The notes: generated from the sequence alone by a model not told the origin. A stretch of DNA of 64,000 nucleotides from Ascarosepion bandense (GCA_037127315.1 JBBBDQ010001156.1:3158501-3222500); one strand, 5' to 3'. Positions 1-11,460 are shown, numbered from the stretch's first letter. Translations and numbers: made by a program.

Positions 1-225
1 AATGAACATATAACATATGATGTATATAATAATAATATAATAGAAAAGTAAACAGAGTATAAAATATATATATTAATGATATAATAGAAAATTAAACATA
101 GAACATATAATAAATATAATAATAATTTTAAAGAAAAGTAAACATAGAACATATGCTATATATATAATAATATAATAAAAAAGTAAACATAGAAATTATA
201 ATAGAAAAGTAAACATAGCTTCTGC
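1..225. repeat. AT-rich degenerate tandem repeat
   Basis: A word close to AGAAAAGTAAACATAGAACA recurs about five times (near 42, 85, 131, 176 and 203), separated by variable (ATA)n spacers, so the period wanders between roughly 27 and 47 bp. It runs off the left edge of the window. No coding potential is visible. Confidence 0.7.
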
Positions 226-289
226 TCTTGAAACAGACCTTCATTGATTAACTGGGGCAGGAAATGGCTTGTAAATTGTATTTGTCTAT

Positions 290-605
290 ACTCTGAGATG
301 AGGTAGTATTTACATTATTCAGTCTATTGTCCTCATTTTTGCTGCCATGTTTACCACGTTTCGGTCGTTTTACGCTCTGCTCTTCTTCAGATTATTGGAA
401 TTTCAAATTGAATCCTTTATTAAGTCACTGGGTTATATCATCGTCATTTCATGTACGATACCTCTTCTGGTAGCCATGAGTTATCTCCCTTTAACTTAGC
501 ACTTCTAAATTATTTGTTCACCACTGCTGTAGCCTAGTATTGAACTCACAACTCATTGGGTCAAGTCACTGGAACTAACCAACGTCTATATCCACTGGGC
601 TATAT
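290..605 (-). mobile_element. SINE3 copy (tRNA-headed short repeat)
   Basis: This segment matches 27258-27570 over its whole length with moderate divergence. On the minus strand the head (about 605-525) reads like a tRNA: an A-box-like TAGCCCAGTGGATATAGA and a B-box-like GAGTTCAATAC. The body contains CGTTTCGGTCG followed by a CTTCTTCAG-type word, and the end is near GTAGTATTTACA. The tRNA-like head plus dispersed copies make a SINE the best explanation. The family name is mine. Confidence 0.6.
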
Positions 606-915
606 GTCTTCTATCTTTTTGTATCCTGTTCATCTTTCTTCATTACCCCCTGTATACAGTCTTTCTCTCACTGTAACTCTCAACGCACTACTGACGTCTC
701 GCCTTGCTTTGGGTGATATGATTTTAAAAATTACCTGTGATATTTTCCCGATATTTTTATTTCTGGCGAATTTTAATTCTAAAGCTACTGATAGAATAAG
801 ATGTTTGGGAATTCCACAACTGTAAAATACCAGTTATTTTATCTTTAAATAACCGAGTTTAATAGTTTTAACAAAATTCTACAATATGAATAAACAAAAG
901 ATAGCGGTCTCTATT
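606..915. other. No recognised feature
   Basis: Unique-looking AT-rich sequence. A short open frame crosses it on the plus strand but begins inside SINE3 and has no protein-like signature. Confidence 0.5.
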
Positions 916-1105
916 GCGTTGTGGTGCAGTGGATATCGGCTCGGAACGAGAAATCGGGGAGCCGAGTTCAAATTCCAGTTGAATTCATTGCATTCACTTG
1001 CGCGCAAATACCCTTGGGAAAGGTATTAATCCGTCTCTTCCTTCCAGTTGTTGGTTAAATAATAGGACAGATTGGGTTCTGTTTCGCGTATGGCACTTAA
1101 CTGAC
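916..1105 (+). mobile_element. SINE1, internally deleted copy
   Basis: Starts with the SINE1 tRNA-like head (A box TGGTGCAGTGG, B box GTTCAAATTCC) and runs through the conserved TTGGGAAAGGTATTAATCCG body. It then jumps from AGATTGGGTTCT straight to the 3' end CGTATGGCACTTAACTGAC. About 150 bp of the family body (the TGGCAACCTACTGCGGG portion) is missing. Confidence 0.85.
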
Positions 1106-1269
1106 AATTTAAAAATCTGTTTTCACACAAGATGAAAATCTTACACACAAGAATCAGAAGGCGCATTGATACAGCGTGATAATGCCTTCTAAAAGTTACA
1201 AAAGTATTAAGAAAGAAGAAAAATTTCGTTAAAATCGTAGAAAAGTGCACTGAACTCTTTTTTAATACC

Positions 1270-1640
1270 ACACATCTTATATGGCAGTGAATGCTCAACA
1301 ATCTCCTGACAGATGAAGAAAAAACCAAAAGCAACGGAAATATAGTTCTACAGGTTTCAGGAGATTACGGAACGTATAAGCAACGGAGAAGTTTGAGAGA
1401 CAATGTAAATAAAAAACAATTAATTAACAACAGAAAGATAATTTAAATTTCTAGGGCACGTCATAAAAAAAGGACTTGGAAAATAAGATACTGAAAGGAT
1501 AGATTGAATGCAAGAGAGACAGAGGGAAGCAACTCCCGAGCTTCAGTGGACCCGGGTTTGGGAGAGATAGCAAAATTATAAAATTTATCAAGAGCTACAA
1601 AGAACAGAAAATTTTGGAGCGTCATGATTGCCAACGCTCT
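1270..1640 (+). pseudogene. LINE A fragment, strongly degraded
   Basis: Recognisable by comparison with better copies at 34.3 and 38.8 kb: TATGGCAGTGAATGCT, then a decayed GTTCTACAG, then CACGTCATAAAAAAAGG (the RT C-terminal 'LGHAMRKEG' region) and finally AAGAGCTACAAAGAACAG. Frames are broken everywhere. This is among the oldest LINE A relics in the window. Confidence 0.6.
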
Positions 1641-1756
1641 GAATGAAAATGGTAAATTGCAGAAAAAGAGAGTACAAATAAACATAATCAACATTGACAA
1701 GCTTTTCCATTTCATTGAAGCTGACGTTAACGGCATAATGTAATATCGCCTTCTCG

Positions 1757-1763
1757 TTGTTCC

Positions 1764-1798
<35 letters not shown>

Positions 1799-1853
1799 TC
1801 ATTCTTTCTTTCATTCTTTCTTTCTTTATTTATTTATTTCTTTCTTACATTTT
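1757..1853. repeat. (TTTC)n microsatellite
   Basis: Near-perfect TTTC repeats with a few TTTA and ATTC variants. On the minus strand it produces a spurious Lys/Glu/Arg-rich frame. Confidence 0.95.
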
Positions 1854-2769
1854 CCTTTCTTTCCCTAAAATCAAACAACGCCTTTCGTCTATCCTAGCAA
1901 ACAAATAGAATGGCCCATTGTTTAACCAATCTAAGGGATACGTATGTGTATCGTAATGGATAAGTAATGAGTGTGTGACGTAGGTATTAACTAAGGAAAA
2001 CTGTAAACATAATAAGATAAAAATCATTATGAACTTTACTAGAACTTTTCCTCTACTTACCCCTTTTCTATGTCATCCTACTTGAATGTCCCAATAATCA
2101 ACAAAGCCACATGGAAAGCAAATACAAAAGCTATATTAAATAACTTCAAAAATTAATCGTGGATGTTGGGTGAGAAATTATATATAAATATATAATTTAT
2201 CAACGCACACTTCTGAGAAAAACGCTCGTTGATAACACATACATACTTAGACAAGAAAATAATAAACAGAAACTCAAAATCCTGAAAGCAGTCTAAATTA
2301 AAGAACTTAAACCTGGTTTGAATACGATCAATTTTGATATTTCCAATAATGTACTCAAATGCCTGTAATCCGATCAGGGACCACAACGCCACTATTTTGT
2401 CACTGTCTTCGGCCATCCACCACGGTAGGGATGGACTTGTATTTTCAATTTAATTCTCTTTATTGTTAATAACTTAAATGTTCTATGTTTACTGTGTGTT
2501 AATATTTATTCTTTGATAATGGCTTATGTGAGCCGAAAGCTTAGACCCGATAAAAAAATCAACAATTATTGTGATTTTTTGTTGTCTTTCAACGATATCA
2601 CCATCAAGTATATCAGACGGTACGAACGGATCCTACACAAAATTAATAGACAAAACTTGTCTATATTATTCAATGAAACCTGCATTAATGAAAAATGCTG
2701 CCAAAATACACACAATTTAAATATATAAATATATATATTCTTATATTATTCATAAGTATATAAATCGAA
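1854..2769. other. No recognised feature
   Basis: AT-rich. Short frames of 60-90 codons occur on both strands but none resembles a known domain. The stretch just upstream of 2770 may be decayed gypsy sequence ahead of the reverse transcriptase, but I cannot align it. Confidence 0.4.
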
Positions 2770-3548
2770 ACGTAGTGAACCGTTTGAAACCATGGATGAA
2801 CTCCACAAAGAATTAGACAGATTTGGAAAATGGGTTTAACTAAAAAAAACTGACGATTCAACATGGGAACCGCCAAAAGTGTATATAAAGAATAACAAAA
2901 ATTATGGTTTTGTTGATTTTTCGAGTGGGTTAAGCAAATGTTTAGAATCACATAACTACCAATTAACAAGTACAGAGGAAATTTTTGCGAAATTAAACAG
3001 TGGAAAAAAATGTCGAAGCTGGATCTTTCTGGGGTGTGTTTTCAAATATAGGTTTAAAAATAATATTCAGAATTAATAATATTGATTGTATAACTTCAAC
3101 TGCCTTGTTTTTGGAATAAAAGTTTCTCCAGCCGTATCTCAACAAGCTATAAATACTATGTTTGCAGACTGTGATTTCGTAGTTGCTTTTCTGGATAATA
3201 TGCTATTTAGGAGTGTATCTAAGTAAAAATATATCGAGCATGCAAAAAGAAATTTTCAAGAAATGTGAGATTATGGGTTCAAACTCAATGTAGAAAAGTG
3301 CGAATTGGTTTTGCCTAGAATCAAGTACCGAGGACAAATTATCGACAGAATTGGTCTTCAAAATAATAATGTCAGATTTATCATTAGCACACAACGATCG
3401 GAAAGCAGGAATCATTCTGTTTTCAGATGATAGTCATTATAATATTTCTGAAAGAGTATGGTAACGCGAAAACGAAAGCCGTCGCACATGCATAAGTTTG
3501 CGACTTCCGGCAGAAAAATCTACAGACAGATCGAAAAAAGAGGAGTTA

Positions 3549-3624
3549 TCTAAACTTATTTACAAATGGAACTTTGTATGTGTGTGTGTGTTTGTGTGTG
3601 TGTGTTTGTGTGTGAGTGTGTGTT

Positions 3625-3699
<75 letters not shown>

Positions 3700-4351
3700 G
3701 TACCGTTACCCATAAATCCAAAACGGCTGAACCGATTTTCTTGAAAATTTACACAGTTGTACTATAAGCGTCTACGAGTGTTCCTAGTTAGGTTTTGTGT
3801 CGAGGTACCACGATAAATATCGAAAATGAATAATCGAAAAAATCAGGTTATAGAAGGAGTGGTCCGATTTAATCGGATTTGATACACTCATAGACAAAGA
3901 CATAAGAAACGATATTGAAAGGTTTCATGGTTGCAGTACTTACAATAGAGCAGAAAATCGATAATATATATATATATTAAAGGCTAGATGTTTGTGTGTG
4001 TGTCTGTTTATCTGCCTGTATGTCTATATTTTTTCACCCTTTTTATTTTAGTTTTTGCTTCGGGTTTGGCTCTAAGTAGGTATAATTGTAGTTCTTAGTC
4101 TCAGCCATGATACCATTTACTCAGAGGGTTTATTTAGCCTTCAAAATTCAGTTTACGACGAAAAAGTCTTATTTGATATCGATACCAGGAAATCAAAATT
4201 TGACTTACATCCATTCATTTTTCTTTCAGTCTACGGGTTCGCTTTGACTGGAAATAACTATTGCTTTTTAGTCTTTTGTGCCAACGTCCAAGACCATGGA
4301 TTAGTTTTAAAGCTTGTATTACACCCGAGCAACGCCGGGCTATACTGCTAG
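3549..4351 (+). mobile_element. Non-autonomous Helitron
   Basis: Begins TCTAAACTTATTTACAAATG after an A and ends in a GC hairpin (CCCG-AGCAACG-CCGGG) followed by CTATACTGCTAG before a T. These are the A^TC...CTRR^T hallmarks of Helitrons. The interior has a (TG)n tract at 3575-3702 and the family words CTGAACCGATTTTCTTG and GATAAATATCG. It encodes no Rep/helicase. It is about 0.8 kb, the longest of the five full-ended copies here, and shares a second internal block (about 4040-4320) with the copy at 58667-59395. Confidence 0.88.
3575..3702. repeat. (TG)n microsatellite within Helitron
   Basis: TG repeats with occasional TTTG interruptions. All Helitron copies of this family have a TG-rich tract at this place, so the expansion grew from an element-internal seed. 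It yields a meaningless Cys-Val frame. Confidence 0.95.
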
Positions 4352-4580
4352 TCACTAATATTTGCAGTGAAAATTTTCATAAATTTATACACGGAAGTAT
4401 TTTTTTTAACAGATATACCTCAGACTTCTATTATCAACTTTTAGTTCATAACAAAACAAATTCGTACGCATACAGAGAATTTATAACAACTGTGGGGTAT
4501 CATTTTATTAAAGTACGATTTTAGGATAGAATACCAACCGTCAAAAAGATTAGGACTTGCGGATGATTCCTGAAAATTGA

Positions 4581-5437
4581 TACCAAAATATTCTGAACTA
4601 TTCTGAACTAAATCCTGGTTTTCCTAAACGGATTCACCATGTTCTAAACAAAAAAGTCGAAACCAGATTTCGCAAGTAGGTGCTAAAATAATTTTTGACC
4701 AATGGGGGTGACTTATAAAACTTGAAAGGGCTTAGCGATCCAGTGCGAAATTCAAAAGAACATATATATGACTTTACAGCGTCAGAGACTGAGAGATTGG
4801 AGCAGCGAAAGAGAGACACACATCTAAAATGTAACTTCCACTCCAAGCGACTCGGACATTGTCCTCTTTCTCTTTCTCCTTATCTCTTTCAACAATTACG
4901 GTCATATTACGTTGAATACACCGGTTCCCGTTCGATAAGTATTATAATCAGGAAACAAAAGTTAGATATTTTTACAAATCCATTAGTAATACTGTATTTC
5001 GCAGTCCCGGCAGCTTTTCAAACTCAAATACATACAACAGTGGATGTCTTAAATTTGTCCAGACGAAGTCATATGGAATAGAAAAAGGGGAAGAGAAGAA
5101 TAAACATTAGAAAAAGAAAAGAGAGAGAAGGAAAGATAGAATAACAGCATAAGAGGGGATGGGTTAACTTAAGTTATTTGATTCCAACTCTGGGCAACGT
5201 CTCTGACCTAGTAATCAAAAAATCTTCGTTGGTGAAAGAGTTTAACTTTGACCCGAGCTGCTCGTTGACCGTTTTAGATGTATGATATTGGAGTTTGGAA
5301 TTTAAAGTTTAGGGGTTGAATTCACCCTCAACTGGTTGTTATTATAACGTGGTACTAAAGAAATTACAGTCTAGAGACCTAGCATTAATAAGTAAGGATT
5401 AAAAAATTAAAGGATTTTTTAAATAAATTTTTAAAAA
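4581..5437. other. No recognised feature; one 119-codon open frame
   Basis: An open frame at 4722-5081 has unremarkable composition and no motif I can name. It starts at a non-ATG codon and shows no hydrophobic or repeat pattern, so I do not call it a gene. Nearness to the gypsy remnant makes decayed LTR or integrase sequence a possibility. Confidence 0.35.
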
Positions 5438-5498
5438 AAATTATAACTGATTCTGCATAAAACTTAAAAATTATAACTGATTCTGCATAAAACTTAAG
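5438..5498. repeat. Short direct duplication (~32 bp)
   Basis: The word AATTATAACTGATTCTGCAT with its flank AAAACTTAA occurs twice in immediate succession. Confidence 0.9.
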
Positions 5499-5640
5499 GA
5501 GTTAAGTCTGACACAAGGCCGAATCAAAGAAACATTGACCAGCTCCCTACTCTACAATGCTATCCATTTTATTGGTGCTGCTGTTGAAAGTCCTGAAGTG
5601 ATGGGATTTCTGTTATCTGGTGAACAGCAGTTATATAAAG
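5499..5640 (+). CDS. Possible single exon of an unidentified gene
   Basis: From the stop codon at 5478-5480 one frame stays open to 5640, where the sequence reads AAAG|GTATGTG, a very good splice donor leaving a phase-1 exon end. The encoded peptide (TLTSSLLYNAIHFIGAAVE, then SPEVMGFLLSGEQQLYK) has the mixed, helix-like composition of a real protein, unlike neighbouring random frames. Possible acceptors are the AG dinucleotides at 5497-5498 and 5505-5506, but neither has a strong polypyrimidine tract. I do not recognise the protein and found no partner exon in the window. It could be a chance frame or the relic of a processed or mobile sequence. Confidence 0.3.
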
Positions 5641-6115
5641 GTATGTGCGTTCATTGATAGATTCACTCTTCAGACTTTACTTTTTATTCATTATTCACGT
5701 CCGATAAGAAAATACATTAGTGTTTATATCTGAGCTCAAACGCCCATTTCAGTTTCAAGTTTCAGAACACGTCATCATCTTACAAGGTAGGCCGCCACTA
5801 ATGACTGAAAATAAATAGAAAAAAAAAATTTCTTTTTTCTCTTGAGAAAATATTCAAAATAGTGAACAAGATGGTAGTTCTGCAAGCGAACTGGCCAGAC
5901 TGCATGAATCGACTCTGACGGAAGTTATTATCAGAAAAGAAGTCTTTGAAGCTGTCTTGTGTTTTTTTTTACTCCAAAGTCACAGTTTTAATATCACTAT
6001 TAGTTCAAGACCCATAGTATTTCACTAAGGCGAAAGAAAAGGTCAGACAGCTCAGGAATATTCTCCAAGTCTTCCAAAAGAAATAAGATATTCATTATAT
6101 ATATATATATTATTC

Positions 6116-6166
<51 letters not shown>

Positions 6167-7014
6167 TTAAATATATTGGGGGGTCGAAGTAGGGAATGAA
6201 AAGTGAAAGGCAGAAAAACCAAGCTCATTACTATAACTAAATAACAGGAAATATTGCAAGATGATGAAAGGAAAAGAAAAGTTTCAAGCTAAAGAAATTG
6301 CTGAAGAGTAGAAAAAATGAATTCAGATAAAAGTGTCTATTGAGAAGCTATTTTATAATTTTGCACTGTATCACACTGTTTCAATAAATATTGAACATAA
6401 TCAATTCCTCGTTATAAAGGAATTCTAAAAGTCAAAATACACAACATTGTTGCTTATTTAAAAAAAAACTATAATGTTTTTGTTTTCAAAACTTAACCCA
6501 CATATTTTAAAGTTTCAATGGCAGCAAATCTATCCCGCCATACATTTACAACCAAATCACACTCTTAAAAACTTAACCACTTAATATTTTCTTTCAGTGT
6601 TTAAAAAACTACAAAGTAATTAATTTGGACAAAAATTCATTATTTAGTTAGAAATAAAAATGTTAAATTTTGTAACATTAACACTATTGAGTAATAATCA
6701 AGTTTTGTAACACTAATACCCTTGTGTTTGAATTAGCTACATCAGAGTATTTTAACATTCAGGATTCTATTTTCTAATCGAGTTCACCCCAAGCAAGGCA
6801 GTAAATGCAGAACTGGATCTGGAAGTATTAGAAAACTGAAACATTATTAAGGACTGAAAACAAAAGAAGAATAATTAGGAGGACAGTAGATAACGATTGA
6901 TATTGCATGGAACCGAAAGTACAACAAGCGAGAATTGAGAGAAAAGAAATCGTTAGCATAGAACTTCCAGTTACAAATCACTCAGTAAAGTACCATTTTT
7001 AGTGAAAACTTCCA
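5641..7014. other. AT-rich sequence, (TA)n tract at about 6091-6165
   Basis: Apart from the (TA)n microsatellite I see nothing supportable: no open frame of interest and no similarity to the other repeats of the window. If 5499-5640 is an exon, this would be the start of its downstream intron. Confidence 0.5.
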
Positions 7015-7758
7015 GCAAAACATATTTATAAAAAATTACCATCAATACATATTTATATTAAAATAACCAGCAATATATATTTATTGTAAAATGATTATCA
7101 ATACATATTTACAGTAAAATGATTATCAATATATATTATACGAAGATGTCTATCTGTACATATTTGCAGTAAACTGTTAAGCAACACATATTTAAAGTAA
7201 AATTACCATCAACACATATTTATAAAAAATGGCAAGAATTATATATTTACAGTAAAATGAACATTAATATATATTTTGGTAAATTGACCATCAAAATATA
7301 TCTATAGTAAAATGAGCAGAAATATATATTTATATTAAAATGAACATCAATACATATTTTAGTAAAATGACTGTCAATACATATTTATAATAAAATGACC
7401 AGAAATATAAATTATAGTAAAATAACCATCAATACATATTTATAGTAAAATGAGCATAAATACATAGGAAAACGGCTATTAATATATAATTATACTAACC
7501 TGACTATCAATATATATTAATAGTAAAATGATAAGAAATACATATTTAAAATAAAATGACCATCAATATATATTTATAGTAAAATGAGCATCAATACATA
7601 TTTATAGGAAAACGACTATTAATACATAATTATAGTAACCTGAGTATCAATATATATTAATAGTAAAATGATAAGAAATACATATTTAAAATAAAATGAC
7701 CATCAATACATATTAATAGTAAAATGAGCATCGATACATATTTATAGGAAAATCACTA

Positions 7759-8104
7759 TCTAAATTTATTTATAAATGAAACTTTGTGTGTGTGTGTCCG
7801 TTACCTATAGACTCCGAAACGGCCGAACTGATTTTATTGAAATTTTACACAGTTGTACTATAAGCGTCTGCGAGTGTTCCTTGCTAGGTTTTGTGTTGAG
7901 GTATCCCAGATAAATATCGAAAATCGATAATCGAAAAATTCGGGTTATAGCAGGAGTGAATTTTAATCAAATTTGATACACTCATAGACAAAGACATAAG
8001 AAGCGATATTCAGAAGGTTGCAGATCTTACAAGAGTGGAGAAAATCGATAAGATATATATAAAAGCTTTCATTGCACCCGAGCAACGCCGGGCTATACTG
8101 CCAG
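7759..8104 (+). mobile_element. Short non-autonomous Helitron in minisatellite
   Basis: Starts TCTAAATTTATTTATAAATG and ends with the family hairpin CCCGAGCAACGCCGGG, then CTATACTGCCAG before T, so the terminal CTAG has mutated to CCAG. The left flank (ACGACTA-like) and right flank (TTAATACATAATTATAG) join into an ordinary unit of the surrounding minisatellite, giving an exact A^T insertion point. Confidence 0.88.
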
Positions 8105-8335
8105 TTAATACATAATTATAGTAACCTGATTATCAATATATATTAATAATAAAATAAGCAATACATATTTTAAATAAAATGACCATCAATACATATTTAA
8201 AATAAGATTACCATCAATACATATTTATAGTAAAATGAGCATCGAGAGATTATTATGGGAAAACGACTATTGATACATAATTATAGTAACGTGAGTATCA
8301 ATATACATTAATAGTAAAATGATAAGAAATACATA

Positions 8336-8653
8336 TCTAAACTTTTATAAATGGAACTTTGTCTGTGTGTGTGTCTGTGTGTGTGTCTGTGTCCGTTACC
8401 TATAGACTCCGAAACGGCCGAACCAATTCTCTTGAAAATTTACACTGTTGTACGACAAGTGCCTGTGAGTGTTCTAAGCTAGGTTTTGTGTCGAGGCACC
8501 CCCGATAAATATCGAAAATCGATTATCGAAAAAATCGGGTTAGAGAAGGAGTGGTCCGATTTTAGTCAAATTTGATACACTCATAGACAAAGACATAAGA
8601 AACGATATTCAGAAGTTTCAAGGTTGCAGTTCTTACAATAGTGCAGAAAATCG

Positions 8654-8717
<64 letters not shown>

Positions 8718-8756
8718 CTTTCATTACACCCGAGCAACGCCGGGCTATACTGCTAG
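8336..8756 (+). mobile_element. Short non-autonomous Helitron in minisatellite
   Basis: Starts TCTAAACTTTTATAAATGG after A, contains CTGTG repeats, the GACTCCGAAACGGCCGAACC word and a (TA)n tract at about 8656-8713, and ends with the GC hairpin and CTGCTAG before T. Flanks ACATA and T(C/T)TAAAATAAAATGACC join as a normal minisatellite unit. Closely related to 7759-8104. Confidence 0.88.
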
Positions 8757-9270
8757 TCTAAAATAAAATGACCATTAATACATATTTATAGTAAAATGAG
8801 CCTCAATAGATAGTTATAGAAAAATGAATATTAGTACATGATTTTAGTAACCTGACTATCAATTTATATTTATAGTAAAATGATAAGAAATACATATTTA
8901 AAGTAAAATGCCCATCAATTCTTATTTATAGTAAAATGAGCATCAATACATATTTTAGGAAAATGACTATATAATATTACTATATAATTATAGTAACCTG
9001 ACTATCAATATATAGTAATAGTAAAATGATAAAAAATACATATTTAAAATAAAATGACAATCAATACATATTTATAGTAAAATGAGCATCGATACATATT
9101 TATAGTAAAATGATTACAAGTACATGATTTTAGTAACCTGAGTATCAATATATATTAATAGCAAAATGATAAGAAATACATATTTAAAATAAAATGACAA
9201 TCAATACATATTTATAGTAAAATGAGTATCGATACATATTTATAGAAAAATGACTATTAGTATATGATTA

Positions 9271-10182
9271 TATCCACAACAACGCACTAAGTATGAGACT
9301 ACCGTTTATCCTAGAATATTAATTAACCAACTATTCATTACTGTTAGTTCCCTTTCCACTGCATAGTTTTTGCAATGCTTCTCAATTGCAGAAACCAGAA
9401 ACTTTATTGTTAATTTCACGCAAAGATGTTTTCTGTTGCTATAGCAGGGTATGAAAACACAACTATGAAATTCGAACAAATTGAAATTCGGGCTTCAGAC
9501 TCACATTCAGTGGCAGATTAAACTTTCTGCTCAGCAAATGGAACCACAATGAAAGTGATAAAAGTACGCTTACGCTATTAAAAGAGAATTCATTTTATCC
9601 TAGAAAATTGGCATTCCAAATCCTGGTGTTTTAAGTCAGTTCGGACTTAGTTTAATAGTACCAATGCGAACAATGGAACTTCTCAACTATAAAACAGATA
9701 CCTGCCCATGCGTGCGTTTGTGCGTGCGTGCGTGTATGCACGTTCTTTTGATGTATATGTGCTTATGTTTTAGACTATAGACTGTAGAGAAGCAGTTTTT
9801 GTTTTGTTTTTTGTGTTTTGTCATTTTTTTTTTTTAATCAAGTATGGACATCTGTATTTGAACATGTAAATGCGTGTAGAGTAAGGCATGTTCAGGGATC
9901 TAAGCGTCTTAGGAGATTTTTCGCGCCAAAATCTTTATTTTTCCTTCTTACTGGCGCGGAAATAGCCGGGTCAGTGAGACCTGATATTCACGAACAAGGC
10001 GCCCGCCTGCCGCTGAGCCAAAGGAAGGTGCTTCGAGAGAATGTCAGGAATTTCTTGCATCTACCCAAAGTTGCCATGGAAACATCATTTCACATTCTAT
10101 CTACTTTGGTGTATCAACACTTTCACCAGTACTCGACATGTCTACATGAACGATTCTCTCGGCCTGTATATAATATAATATA
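9271..10182. other. No recognised element; one 121-codon open frame
   Basis: The open frame 9818-10183 runs through a locally GC-richer patch (about 9890-10090: GGCGCGGAAATAGCCGGG, CGCCCGCCTGCCGCTG). It uses a non-ATG start after a poly-T run. No domain, signal peptide or repeat match is evident. The GC patch could be a fragment of an unrecognised element. Confidence 0.35.
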
Positions 10183-10202
10183 ATATGATATAATATATAT
10201 AG

Positions 10203-10270
<68 letters not shown>
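10183..10270. repeat. (TA)n(TG)n compound microsatellite
   Basis: TATAATA-type and (TA)n sequence passing directly into about 23 TG units. Confidence 0.95.
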
Positions 10271-10934
10271 GGAAGGTATAAACTTCAAATCAAGTGAAAT
10301 ACGGCGTTAAATTAGAACGCGTAAATAAAACAGGTTAATGCGTTAAACGTATTGTTCTCTTATAGTTATAAAGTTATTTAAACAGGATTTATGGAACTTA
10401 TATGATGTTTCGTATATTTCAAGAGTTTTCATGATTGAACAAATCATTCTTTTTGACTATCCAGCCATAATTGTTTAGAATAAACTACAAGTTTTTATTG
10501 AGTTCTATTTTTATTCATGATCTTTTCTGTTAATTGACCTCAAAATAAAAAAAAAGATTTATATTTTTTCACACCAAATTTCCTCGGAGCTTTCCCCCAT
10601 TGCACTCTGGTTGGACTGACCTTTGTGTTTGTCACAACTGTGGGCAGTACTGGTGCACTACCTCTAAGTGTCGGGGTCAGCGATCACGTTCACCCCGATA
10701 AACAAGCCAAAAGCAGATTTAATTCATTGTAAAATTGTAAAAAGTACCTCGAATATCATCCGCACATACAACATATAAAAAATCTGATTTTTAGAAATTC
10801 TTCATTCTGAGAGTTGGAGTTTTTTTTTGTTTTTTTTGTTTTTTGCTCAAATTTTGATTTAATATTTATAATTTAAAAGGATTGTTAAAAATTTAATAAA
10901 ATTATTGATTTAAAATTTGTTTCTTGTGGTGAAT
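10271..10934. other. No recognised feature
   Basis: AT-rich with poly-T/TTTTTTGTT runs. A somewhat GC-richer portion at about 10575-10700 has no match elsewhere in the window. Confidence 0.45.
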
Positions 10935-11460
10935 TCTGAGTCTAAGTTTTGTTTAACGGCATATCAACCTCTGTGAGTTATTTAATGCCAAAAAGGTGGG
11001 ATTTTAAGGTATTTTTATTTTATAATGTTCGGTTATAGTGAAAATGTTTATTTAGCAAGATTTTAATGAATATTTTTTGTTTTTATTCTTTTTTATTTTA
11101 GAAAACTTAAAATGTCTTCTAGTTTTGTATTCGAAAATGTTTTGCTGAGAATTTTTATTTCCTTTAAAAATATGGTTATGATAATAATTATTTTTCTCTT
11201 CAAAATTGGTAATATTTTCCTTTCAAAAATGTATATATTTCTATAGAAGTGTATTTTTATACTTTCATAGTGTTTTGACCCCACTTTGGGTGTTAACTAT
11301 TTGCCCATAGCTGGGACCCTAACAGATGCTACCACTCAGGGTCAAAGTGGACCTGGGAACAACAGCAATTAAGGAGTGGTTTCATGATCCTCACAACCTC
11401 CCAATCATAGGCCTTGCTGCCGAATGCAGTTTACCGTCATACCCAGGACCTTGCGATGAA
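10935..11460 (+). repeat. Dispersed repeat Y, copy 1
   Basis: About 0.5 kb, shared with 31055-31475 and 39645-40172 in the same orientation. Shared landmarks in order: AGTTTTGTTTAACGGCATAT, GAGTTATTTAATGC, a T-rich middle with GTCTTCTAGTTTTG, AACTATTTGCCCATAGCTGG, ACAACAGCAATTAA, CTCACAACCTCCCAATCA, TGCAGTTTACCGTCAT and a final CCAGGACC. No terminal inverted repeats, tRNA-like boxes or poly-A end are apparent. The T-rich middle varies most while the ends are conserved, as in a non-autonomous element. Class unknown. Confidence 0.75.

Larger units (their letters stand above)
2770..4580 (+). pseudogene. Ty3/gypsy polymerase pseudogene split by a Helitron
   Basis: Broken frames on the plus strand carry reverse-transcriptase and RNase H motifs of a Ty3/gypsy LTR retrotransposon. 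Around 2885-3010 the translation shows the finger/palm motif VDFSSGLSKCLESHNY and then EEIFAKLNSGKK. Around 3115-3215 it shows FGIKVSPAVSQQAINTMFADCDF and then FLDNML, where the family normally has a YLDD-type catalytic box, so the active site is changed. KLNVEKCELVLP and KYRGQIID follow near 3285-3345. RNase H traces (AEKS, QIEK) lie just before 3549. The same domain resumes after 4352 with IFAVK and a decayed remainder to about 4575. Stops and frameshifts are frequent, and protease, integrase and LTRs were not found. The element interrupting it is at 3549-4351. Confidence 0.8.
7015..9270. repeat. 28-bp minisatellite with 140-bp higher-order period
   Basis: Basic unit about 28 bp, close to AATACATATTTATAGTAAAA plus TGACCATC. 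From about 7440 onward, diverged monomers are organised in a five-monomer block of 140 bp. The marker word TAGGAAAACG (and variants) sits at 7465, 7605 and 7745, and related versions follow at about 8255, 8815, 8955, 9100 and 9242. Two Helitrons (7759-8104 and 8336-8756) interrupt the array. There is no coding potential. The unit is AT-rich and not palindromic, and spacing is continuous, so this is not a CRISPR-like array. Confidence 0.88.

Noticed and set aside
2153..2728. Short frames upstream of the gypsy remnant as gag or protease
   Set aside because: I looked for a zinc knuckle (CX2CX4HX4C) and a D(S/T)G protease motif and saw neither.
3498..3767. Cys-Val-rich secreted peptide
   Set aside because: Translation of the (TG)n tract inside a Helitron.
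7015..9270. CRISPR-like array of 28-bp repeats
   Set aside because: Units are contiguous without unique spacers, not palindromic, and in an obviously eukaryotic context.
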